From the NCBI GenBank assembly GCA_032124855.1, contig JAQBCT010000333.1, forward strand, positions 1-8,834: a stretch of 8,834 nt of DNA, given 5' to 3'. Positions 1-6,486 of the stretch are shown here, piece after piece. Position numbers and translations under genes: made by a program. Source of the stretch: DATJGR01 sp032124855 (GTDB taxonomy: Bacteria > Pseudomonadota > Gammaproteobacteria > Pseudomonadales > Azotimanducaceae). Every line of letters begins with the position of its first letter. Positions within the stretch are counted from its first letter, which is position 1. The notes beneath the pieces are model-generated. The model ran no database searches. It was not told where the DNA came from and was given only the letters and a program-made list of their open reading frames with translations.

Positions 1-796
1 TGATGCGCTGACCTTGGCGATCGAGGGGCGCGGCAAAACCAAACGTGCCCGCGTAGGCGATGGCCTCATCGAGATCGGCATCGACATTCGTGATATTGGC
101 GTCGATCGAATACAGATCGTCGGCGATGACGCCGACACCACCGACAACGGTGCCGCCCTTATACAGCGGCAGCCCACCGGGATCCGCCGACAACCCGAGC
201 GGCGATCGCTTCGGGCCGGCATCGGGCGAGACACCATTGAATGACGTGATGAAATCGGAACACGCAAGCTGACTGAACTGCACGCCGAACAACGGCCCCG
301 AGGCCTGATCGCGCTCGCCCGGATTGAAATGATCCTGAACAATCTGGGAAGCAGTGCGGCTGGAGAACGCGTTGCCCTCGGACGAGAGGTACGCGCCGGT
401 TACGGCCTTCGCGATTGCCGCTGCCGCATCAATCGGCAGCACAGCACCTTCCAGGCCGCCCGTGATGGTCGATCCACCGGCTCCATCGGGATGCGACGCC
501 ACCAGGACGTTGCGACCCGCGGCCATGCCAAGCCGGTATACCGCCAGCACATTACCCACACGATCCACCACGGCGATCGTCATGACAGCGTTGCGCGCCT
601 GCGCTTCGAATACGGCCTGGGCGATCACCGTGCCGACATCGCCCGTCGTCAGCAGCGTCGATGCTGTCGCGCAGTCGCCGGAGCATCCCGCAGGAGTCGG
701 ATCTGTGCCAACACTGCTGCCCTGCGAACCGCCGCCCGAACAACCCAAGAGCATGGCCAGCATGCCGGTTGCGAGCCACAGATGATGTGCTCTCAT
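1..796 (-). CDS. GlcG/HbpS-like heme-binding domain lipoprotein, 3' end cut by window edge
   Basis: The frame is open from an ATG at 796 to the left edge (265 codons, no stop seen). The N-terminus has a hydrophobic stretch ending in MLLGC (Cys19), a lipobox, followed by a Gly/Ser-rich linker, so a lipid-anchored envelope protein is expected. From about residue 45 it resembles the GlcG/HbpS family (PF03928-type): TIAVVDRVGNVLAVYR at about 71-86, an Ala-rich helix with AAAIAKAVTGAYLSS, and PGGLPLYKGGTVVGGVGV near 205-222, which corresponds to the family's conserved glycine-rich strand pair. Family members bind heme or small molecules; heme binding here is inference. The domain is longer than a minimal GlcG (about 140 residues) because of an insertion in the middle containing a Cys. 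The start is supported by a GGAAGGA ribosome binding site about 8 nt upstream. It lies 65 bp after the barrel gene on the same strand, so co-transcription is likely. Confidence 0.8.
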   Translation of the reverse strand, partial: MRAHHLWLATGMLAMLLGCSGGGSQGSSVGTDPTPAGCSGDCATASTLLTTGDVGTVIAQAVFEAQARNAVMTIAVVDRVGNVLAVYRLGMAAGRNVLVASHPDGAGGSTITGGLEGAVLPIDAAAAIAKAVTGAYLSSEGNAFSSRTASQIVQDHFNPGERDQASGPLFGVQFSQLACSDFITSFNGVSPDAGPKRSPLGLSADPGGLPLYKGGTVVGGVGVIADDLYSIDANITNVDADLDEAIAYAGTFGFAAPLDRQGQRI

Positions 797-848
797 TAAT
801 CGGCTTCCTTCCGTGCTGGTGCTGCTAACCGTTGCGATCTGTGGCTCG
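772..848 (-). repeat. 12-bp perfect inverted repeat bracketing the lipoprotein gene's RBS and start codon
   Basis: CGAGCCACAGAT at 772-783 and its exact reverse complement ATCTGTGGCTCG at 837-848 are separated by 53 bp. In the minus-strand transcript the first arm lies in the intergenic leader and the second covers codons 4-9 of the lipoprotein, so the Shine-Dalgarno (GGAAGGA) and ATG sit inside the loop. The stem is half-coding and half-noncoding, and no T-run follows it, so it does not look like an intrinsic terminator. A role in translation initiation or mRNA stability is inference. Confidence 0.6.
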
Positions 849-861
849 TACCCCGAAGTCG

Positions 862-2367
862 TCAGAAAGTGCCGCGGATCCCGATGGTCACGAAACTCGC
901 CGTTGTATCCTCGAGTCCGAGCGTGCCGTCGTATTGGACGAAAGCGAACAGATTGTTCGCAAACTGCGTGGAGAGTCCGACGCTGGCGATGAAGAAGTCC
1001 GTGTCGACGTTATCGGTCGGGGTCCTGAAGTTCGGTTGCGCAATTCCATTCTGGTATCCGTAGTCCACGGTGCGCGAATCGTTCTCAAACTCATGGCGCC
1101 ATTCTCCGCCAAGATACGGTAGCAGCACGCCGACACCGGTATTCCACACGTGTCGCAGCGTGAATCCGACTAACGACTGCGTAGAGTCGACGTCCTGACT
1201 GCTGAATGTCAGCGCAAGCCCGGGCGTGGGTGTGGGTGTGGGCGAGAGATCCTGCTCGGACTCGGTGAATCCGTCGATATCGACGGTGAGATAGTCGATG
1301 CCAACGTACAGATCGACGCTCGTCGCACCCGTACCGAGTGTGGTTCCGCCCGTAATCTGTCCGGCAATCTGATCGCTATCGGTATCCGAATTCAGTTTTC
1401 GATCGAGTTCAAAACCTGGCGCCGCCGGCCGGCCGGTTGGCACGGGACCGGGCAGCAATTGGATTCGGCGGGTCATGTCGTAGTCATTGGCGCCGTACAT
1501 CACGATTCCGTTTACGAAAAAGCGCTCTGTGGCGTACGTGGCATAGGTGGACACCGTGTAACCATCGCCATCGATATCGCCACCCGACACCGGACCGGCT
1601 GGACTCGTTGCTATCGGGTCATTTCCATCGAAATCCACGCTATAGGTGTCGTACCCAACGGCCATTCCGATCACAACGCCATTCTGCAATGCATAGTCGA
1701 CGCCCAGTGTCGCGACGTACGAATCGAAGTCGTAGCCATCTTCGTTCTCAGTGCGCTGCCGGTCGCCGAATCCAATTCCAACGTTGGCGAACCAAGCCCA
1801 GCCGAGGTCTGCACCCGACTCATCGGCGCTGGCACCACCGCCATACAGCGGCGCCATGTCGCCTTGCGAGCGATTGAACTCGCTGTCGTTGAACGTCATT
1901 GCGACACCCGATCGCGAACTTCGCGCGCCGCGGCGAATCGCATCGAAACGGTTGCCAAGGTTGGTGAACTGCTTGTTCGTACTGTCCGTCGCAAACCGGC
2001 CCTGACTGGATGTCTCTTCTCCGGAGAACTGCCGCACGGCGTTCAACCGGGCGGAATCGCCAGGATTGCCGGGGGCGTAGCCATACGAATTGGTTCCTGC
2101 CGGCTGATACGTGGTGATCATTTCGTTGCAGCGGTTGTACAGATCCTGCTGCGCGCCCGGCAAACTGCCCTGCGGGCCACCCGCGGCGGCCAACGGCCCG
2201 CATGTCAGCTGAATGGCATCCCCGGCGTTCACCAGGAAGTTCGATGACCCCGGCGTTGCCTCGATATCCATACCCAACTGCGTCGTCGCCGCAGAAGCTG
2301 AGCCAGCGACTCCCAAACACAGGCCCGCCAGGACCCACAGCACGTGCCCAATCGATAATCGGTGCAT
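862..2367 (-). CDS. Autotransporter-like outer-membrane beta-barrel protein
   Basis: 501 residues. A signal peptide is evident, with a hydrophobic core and cleavage after ASA (residue 26). Residues about 27-185 form a short head with a Cys pair (TCGPL... and NRCNEM) that may form a disulfide, then a LNAVRQFSGEE...NLGNRFDAIRRG segment typical of the linker preceding autotransporter-type barrels. From about residue 190 (GWAWFANVGIGFGDR) to the end there are alternating amphipathic strands with aromatic girdles, and the last residue is Phe (GIRGTF), the signal for outer-membrane insertion. The barrel of roughly 310 residues fits the autotransporter barrel class, but there is no long beta-helical passenger. 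Loops are acidic, including DIDGDGY, which could bind calcium, and a PTPTPTPG loop at 376-383. The ATG start has a G6 run 6 nt upstream and a promoter about 48 nt upstream. The substrate is unknown; its partner is probably the downstream heme-domain lipoprotein. Confidence 0.82.
   Translation of the reverse strand: MHRLSIGHVLWVLAGLCLGVAGSASAATTQLGMDIEATPGSSNFLVNAGDAIQLTCGPLAAAGGPQGSLPGAQQDLYNRCNEMITTYQPAGTNSYGYAPGNPGDSARLNAVRQFSGEETSSQGRFATDSTNKQFTNLGNRFDAIRRGARSSRSGVAMTFNDSEFNRSQGDMAPLYGGGASADESGADLGWAWFANVGIGFGDRQRTENEDGYDFDSYVATLGVDYALQNGVVIGMAVGYDTYSVDFDGNDPIATSPAGPVSGGDIDGDGYTVSTYATYATERFFVNGIVMYGANDYDMTRRIQLLPGPVPTGRPAAPGFELDRKLNSDTDSDQIAGQITGGTTLGTGATSVDLYVGIDYLTVDIDGFTESEQDLSPTPTPTPGLALTFSSQDVDSTQSLVGFTLRHVWNTGVGVLLPYLGGEWRHEFENDSRTVDYGYQNGIAQPNFRTPTDNVDTDFFIASVGLSTQFANNLFAFVQYDGTLGLEDTTASFVTIGIRGTF
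1226..1243 (+). repeat. Hexanucleotide tandem repeat, 3 copies (GTGGGT/C)
   Basis: Three consecutive 6-bp units lie inside the barrel gene and on its coding strand encode the Pro-Thr repeat PTPTPT of a surface loop. Unit loss or gain would keep the frame and change only loop length. With three copies the tract is short, so variability is only a possibility. Confidence 0.6.
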
Positions 2368-2414
2368 ATTCGACCCCCCATTGCCCAGCCGTTATTCGAT
2401 TTCTGCTCTGCCCG

Positions 2415-2442
2415 ATCATACGCCACAATGAATCTGCGACAA
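2415..2442 (-). promoter_or_regulatory. Sigma70-type promoter for the barrel-lipoprotein unit
   Basis: Read on the minus strand, TTGTCG (2442-2437) and TATGAT (2420-2415) are separated by 16 bp. The -10 matches the consensus at 5 of 6 positions and the -35 at 4 of 6. It points to the barrel gene start at 2367 and would give a leader of about 40 nt containing the G6 ribosome binding site. Confidence 0.5.
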
Positions 2443-2463
2443 GGTTGTGCGGACCATCGATTG

Positions 2464-2484
2464 AACACGCGGAGTCAACACGCG
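2464..2484. repeat. 8-bp direct repeat AACACGCG in the divergent regulatory region
   Basis: AACACGCG occurs at 2464-2471 and again at 2477-2484, 13 bp start to start. The pair lies just upstream of the minus-strand -35 element, where activators often bind, and between the two divergent transcription units. Operator function is inference; two short copies could be coincidental. Confidence 0.3.
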
Positions 2485-2500
2485 CCAGCAATGGTGCAGT

Positions 2501-2529
2501 TTGCGTAACCCCCTCTATCAGCGCAGTAT
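2501..2529 (+). promoter_or_regulatory. Weak candidate promoter for the kinase-caspase unit
   Basis: TTGCGT (2501-2506) is followed after 17 bp by CAGTAT (2524-2529). Each hexamer matches the sigma70 consensus at only 3 of 6 positions. It is the best-placed candidate for the plus-strand unit and would leave about 40 nt before the GTG at 2577. An alternative sigma factor or an activator-dependent promoter is equally possible. Confidence 0.2.
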
Positions 2530-2576
2530 TTTGCGTGTTCGCCGTTTTGCTTTTAGTCGAGGCGCAACCTGACTCC

Positions 2577-4031
2577 GTGAATAAAATCGACCCCGCTGGC
2601 GGAAGCACCACCGTCGTGAAGTTCCCGTCCGGCCCCGGCCTTCACGTTGGGACCATCCTCAGAGAACGATACGTTCTCGAGCAGGTCCTCGGCGAAGGCG
2701 GAATGGGGAAAGTCTTTCTCGCGAGCGATCAGGAGATTATCGGCTCGAGCCCGTACGTTGCCATCAAGGTCCTCGGCGACGTGTTCCGCGAACACCCGCA
2801 GTCGATGAACGCGTTGCGACGCGAAGCCACCAACGCGCAAAAGCTCAACCACCCCAACATCGTTGGCGTCTATAACTTCGATCGTGATGGCCCCCATGTC
2901 TTCCTTGTCATGGAATTCATGAAGGGTTCATCTCTCGATCATTTCATCAACCGCAACAAGGAAGGAATTCCATTCGAAACGGCGTGGCCGATCATCGAGG
3001 GATGCGCGCTCGCCCTGGCGCATATCCATTCCAAGGAAATCGTCCACTCCGACTTCAAACCCGGGAACGTTTTCATCACGGAAGACGGTGAGACGAAAGT
3101 CCTCGATCTCGGCATTGCGCGGACCATTGATGAAACGGTGGCGCTCGATGGGCGCACCCGATTCGATCCGGCGGCACTCGGAGCACTGACCCCCCAATAC
3201 GCGAGCTGCGAGATGTTCGAGGGTCTGAAGCCCGATAGCCGCGACGACATTTACGCGTTGGGATGCGTCGCCTACGAATTATTGACGGGACGTCATCCCT
3301 ACGCCCAGATGCCATCCATCGAGGCGCGCACGCGCGGTGTGGCGCCCAAGAAACCGAAAGGCCTGAAACGGCGCCAATGGCGCGCGCTGCAGCACGCCAT
3401 GGCGCTGGAACGAGGCGACCGCACGCCGACGGCCGAAGCGTTTCTTGAAGAAATGGGCGCAGGGCGTCAGTCAACGCGAGCTGCACCGTGGATCGCCACC
3501 GCAGTCACTGCATCGATCGCCATCACCATCGGATGGTTTTTCACCGCGCCGAAATCCAGCGACGAAATGTTCGTGGATGAGGTGGTCGCTTCGGCCGGGT
3601 CCACGGGTTCAGCGACCACAGACCAGGTTGACCTGTGGCGCGAGCAGGCAGGCATCAATCTCGAGGAAGCGAAGCAGGCATTTGACCAAGGGGATGACGA
3701 ACGGGGTGACTACTTTCTCAGCGATGGCCCGAGCTCTGCCCTGTGGTTGTATACGCTGGTGCTCAACCGCGCGCCGGAACTGGCGGATAAACGCACCGCG
3801 GCGCAGGGCATCGTGAGTGTATCGAAGACCTATGCGATTCCCGCCACCCGGCTGCGTGAAACCGACACAGAGGCCGCCGCTCGATTCGTGTGCAAGGGGC
3901 TTACCGTGAACCCCTACCAGCCAGATTTGCGGGCACTTTACGGGCAGCTTATGGAAGTCATTCAGAGCTATCGATTCAACGCGATCGATCCGTGTGACAG
4001 GATTGATTGGAGAACCGAAGGACCGCCATGA
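2577..4031 (+). CDS. Membrane-anchored Hanks-type Ser/Thr protein kinase (non-RD)
   Basis: 484 residues from GTG 2577. The kinase domain spans about 32-293. It has a Gly loop GEGGMG (39-44), VAIK with Lys64, helix-C Glu83, catalytic loop HSDFKPGN (Asp159, Lys161, Asn164), DLG with metal-binding Asp177, and DDIYALGC in the F-helix. Ser158 replaces the Arg before the catalytic Asp, so this is a non-RD kinase, and the usual APE motif is replaced by LTPQYASCEM. One membrane helix lies at about 304-322 (PWIATAVTASIAITIGWFF), which puts the kinase in the cytoplasm and about 160 helical, TPR-like residues in the periplasm as a possible sensor. The frame stays open upstream to about 2202, but that part overlaps the barrel gene antisense and lacks kinase-like sequence. 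GTG 2577 is preferred because SVNKIDP...STTVVKFPSG resembles N-termini of related kinases. GAGG lies 14 nt upstream, rather far; GTG 2616 with GGAAG 10 nt upstream is the alternative. The caspase-like gene follows after 27 bp. Confidence 0.88.
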   Translation: MNKIDPAGGSTTVVKFPSGPGLHVGTILRERYVLEQVLGEGGMGKVFLASDQEIIGSSPYVAIKVLGDVFREHPQSMNALRREATNAQKLNHPNIVGVYNFDRDGPHVFLVMEFMKGSSLDHFINRNKEGIPFETAWPIIEGCALALAHIHSKEIVHSDFKPGNVFITEDGETKVLDLGIARTIDETVALDGRTRFDPAALGALTPQYASCEMFEGLKPDSRDDIYALGCVAYELLTGRHPYAQMPSIEARTRGVAPKKPKGLKRRQWRALQHAMALERGDRTPTAEAFLEEMGAGRQSTRAAPWIATAVTASIAITIGWFFTAPKSSDEMFVDEVVASAGSTGSATTDQVDLWREQAGINLEEAKQAFDQGDDERGDYFLSDGPSSALWLYTLVLNRAPELADKRTAAQGIVSVSKTYAIPATRLRETDTEAAARFVCKGLTVNPYQPDLRALYGQLMEVIQSYRFNAIDPCDRIDWRTEGPP

Positions 4032-4046
4032 TCGGCCCCCAACCAT

Positions 4047-4055
4047 GAGAGGTGA
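4047..4055 (+). promoter_or_regulatory. Ribosome binding site of the caspase-like gene
   Basis: GAGAGGTGA lies directly before the ATG at 4059, with the AGAGG core 6 nt away. This is the clearest Shine-Dalgarno in the window. It fixes the start, consistent with the signal peptide that begins there. Confidence 0.7.
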
Positions 4056-4058
4056 ACC

Positions 4059-6470
4059 ATGCATCTGAAGAAGTCACTGCTCAATGCGACCGTCGCCATG
4101 CTGACGATGGGTTCGGCCGTAGCCGACCAGGCCACGACATCGCAACCGGCCGGCACCGAAGTCAGGGATAACGTCATCGTCGCGTGCCTGCTGCCGGCCC
4201 GCGTGCGCAAGCTCGGCAACATGGTTTATCCCGAACGTAGACGGTTGACCGAGACGACCGCTAAAAAATGTGAACTACGCGGTGGCGAATACACAACCTA
4301 CGACCGCTCGCGTCCAGAGGGAGCGGTGGCCTTCTTTCTTCCACTGGCCAACGACGGCGATGCTTCCGCGCAGGTCAACCTGGGCGAGGTGTACGAGTTC
4401 CTTTTGCAAACACCGGACTATGCTCAGGCAGCGTTCTGGTACAAAAAAGGTGTAGAGCAGGACGATCCCACTGCCATGCGTCGTCTGGCGCACCTGTATG
4501 AGCTGGGGCTTGGCGTAGAAAAAGACCCGCTGCTCGCCACCAACCTCTGGCGCAAGGGCATCGGCACTGACGAAAGTCTGGTGCTGGCGTCGACGCTCGA
4601 TGAAGTCAAAACAGCCGCTGAGGAACGAATTGAGGCGCTGACGCATGAGCTCAGAGATCGAAATGCAGACATCGAGACGCTCGGCCGCGACCTTGTTGCG
4701 TCGCGAACCGACCTCGCAAACAGAAAGGCAGCCCTTGCCGCCAGCGTGGCGAGCATCGCGCAACTGAAAGACGCCCTGGCGTCGGTTGATTCGGAGGCTT
4801 CAAAGGACGCAGCGGAGTCGAAGCGTCTTGCTCAGCTGGAATTGGAGATCGCCCAGCGTCAGCGCACCATCGACGAGCAACGCTTTCAAATCGAATCGAA
4901 GCAAATCGTTGTCGACGCGCAAAACGCGCAACTCACAAACAACCTGCGACAAGCTGACCTCGAAAACAACCGTCTCAAGGCCGAACTCTCCAATGTCACG
5001 GCGAAGTCGAACGAGGAAATGGAGCGTTCGAAGCAATCACTGGCGTCCCGTAGCGCAGAGGTCGCCATACTGAGGCAGCAACAGACTGAGTTGACGCTGC
5101 AACTCACGAAGCAACGCCAGAGTTTCGAATCCGCCGTCGGCGAATTGAAACGAGCGCGGGCGAACGTGGATTCGAGCAACGAAGCGCTGGCGCGCGCGCA
5201 GACGCTGGAAACGGAGCAACAGCGACAATCCGCGGCGCTCGCTGATAGTGAGGCCAAGGCACACGCGTTGGCCGAACAACTCTCGGCGGCCGAGGTCGAG
5301 GCGCAGAAATTGCAGGTTGCATTGGACGAGGCCGCACACGAGCGGTCGCGAATGGAAGCGCAGATCGCGACCACCGAATCGAGTCTCGTCGCGACACGTC
5401 GCCGACTCTCCGCAACCGAAACCGAACTGAACACGCTCGAGACTCAACTGGCACTGACACGCCAGGAGCGCGATTCCGTCGTCACAGCGTCACAACAAGC
5501 ACCTGCGGAAGGGCCCGAGGCGGTACGACTTCGCGGCGAGCTCGCGACAAAGAACGCCGCCATCGCGCAGCTGGGGAACCAATTGGAAATGGTGATCACC
5601 CAGCGCAAAGAACTGAACGCCGAGAATGAACTGCTCAAGCTCCAACATACCCGGCAAGTCGCAACCCGCTCAGTGGTCGACCCACTGCCGGACACGTCCA
5701 GCATCCGCCTGCCCAAGGGCATCGAAATCGGTCGCAACTACGCCATCGTGATCGGCAACAATACCTATCAGAACCTCCGACCGCTCACGTTTGCGCAAAG
5801 CGATGCGCGCAAAGTGAACGACGTACTCGAGTCGCGCTACGGCTTCACATCGCAACTTCTACTCGATGTCACCGCAGACCAGATCCTGCAACACTTCGAG
5901 GCGATCGACGAGAAGTTGCAGCCAGCCGATTCGCTGATTGTGTATTTCGCTGGACACGGCGTGGAACAAGACCGTTCGAGCTACTGGCTGGGCGTCAATG
6001 CACCCTCAGCACAGTCCCGGCTCGATTCTTATGGCGTCTCCACCGATGTATTGAATCATTGGCTGAGCGCATCGAAAGCCAAGCACATTCTGGTGGTGGC
6101 AGACTCATGCTACGCGGGCGCGGGAATCGTCAGTACCGGTGGAATCAAATTCAACGCCGGCGACGTCAACCAGCACCTGAAGTTTTCGATGGGCGGACGT
6201 TCGCGAACGGTAATTTCATCCGGGGGCAACGATCCGACGCCGGACGGCGGTGCCGGTGATGGTTCCGTATTTACCAAGGTCTTCATTGGATTGCTCAACG
6301 AGAACCGTGGCGTGTTAATCGACGGCGAAATGTTCGCCCATCTGAAGGAGCGCGTCATGTACGGCAACGACGGACAATCAGGAATTCCGACGCCCGTGTT
6401 TGCTCGCATCGAAGTGGGTGGACATGTCGCCGGTCAATTTGTATTCGTCCATCCCAGCGTGCGCACTTAA
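4059..6470 (+). CDS. Exported Sel1 / coiled-coil / caspase-like (peptidase C14 fold) protein
   Basis: 803 residues. A signal peptide (MHLKKSLLNATVAMLTMG..., likely cleavage after AVA, residue 22) predicts a periplasmic location. Residues about 88-168 contain two Sel1-type helical repeats (AQVNLGEVYEF..., AMRRLAHLYELGLGVEKD). Residues about 184-550 are nearly uninterrupted Glu/Gln/Ala/Leu/Arg-rich heptad sequence, a long coiled coil. From residue 558 (GRNYAIVIGNNTY) a caspase/metacaspase-like domain runs to the end, with the catalytic dyad intact: His633 in YFAGHG and Cys684 in VVADSCYAG. The following RTVISSGG...SVFTKVFIGLL and QSGIPTPVFARI match the later strands of the fold. Proteolytic activity is inferred from the dyad; specificity is unknown. 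The gene follows the kinase by 27 bp with its own strong ribosome binding site, so the two probably form an operon. A secreted caspase-like enzyme fits envelope surveillance or remodelling better than a cytosolic suicide effector. Confidence 0.88.
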   Translation: MHLKKSLLNATVAMLTMGSAVADQATTSQPAGTEVRDNVIVACLLPARVRKLGNMVYPERRRLTETTAKKCELRGGEYTTYDRSRPEGAVAFFLPLANDGDASAQVNLGEVYEFLLQTPDYAQAAFWYKKGVEQDDPTAMRRLAHLYELGLGVEKDPLLATNLWRKGIGTDESLVLASTLDEVKTAAEERIEALTHELRDRNADIETLGRDLVASRTDLANRKAALAASVASIAQLKDALASVDSEASKDAAESKRLAQLELEIAQRQRTIDEQRFQIESKQIVVDAQNAQLTNNLRQADLENNRLKAELSNVTAKSNEEMERSKQSLASRSAEVAILRQQQTELTLQLTKQRQSFESAVGELKRARANVDSSNEALARAQTLETEQQRQSAALADSEAKAHALAEQLSAAEVEAQKLQVALDEAAHERSRMEAQIATTESSLVATRRRLSATETELNTLETQLALTRQERDSVVTASQQAPAEGPEAVRLRGELATKNAAIAQLGNQLEMVITQRKELNAENELLKLQHTRQVATRSVVDPLPDTSSIRLPKGIEIGRNYAIVIGNNTYQNLRPLTFAQSDARKVNDVLESRYGFTSQLLLDVTADQILQHFEAIDEKLQPADSLIVYFAGHGVEQDRSSYWLGVNAPSAQSRLDSYGVSTDVLNHWLSASKAKHILVVADSCYAGAGIVSTGGIKFNAGDVNQHLKFSMGGRSRTVISSGGNDPTPDGGAGDGSVFTKVFIGLLNENRGVLIDGEMFAHLKERVMYGNDGQSGIPTPVFARIEVGGHVAGQFVFVHPSVRT

Positions 6471-6486
6471 GCGCAAGGCAGCCCTG

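Noticed and set aside
1459..2247. 262-codon plus-strand frame within the barrel gene
   Set aside because: It lies antisense to a protein with a clear signal peptide and barrel, shows no recognisable domain or hydrophobic pattern, and has no convincing ribosome binding site.
4886..5434. Minus-strand Ser/Arg/Cys-rich frame inside the caspase-like gene
   Set aside because: The composition is the reverse reading of a Glu/Gln/Ala-rich coiled coil; it is a shadow frame.
4059..6470. Anti-phage abortive-infection caspase effector
   Set aside because: The signal peptide predicts export, there is no nucleotide-binding, TPR-CHAT or gasdermin partner nearby, and no phage or mobile element context is seen.
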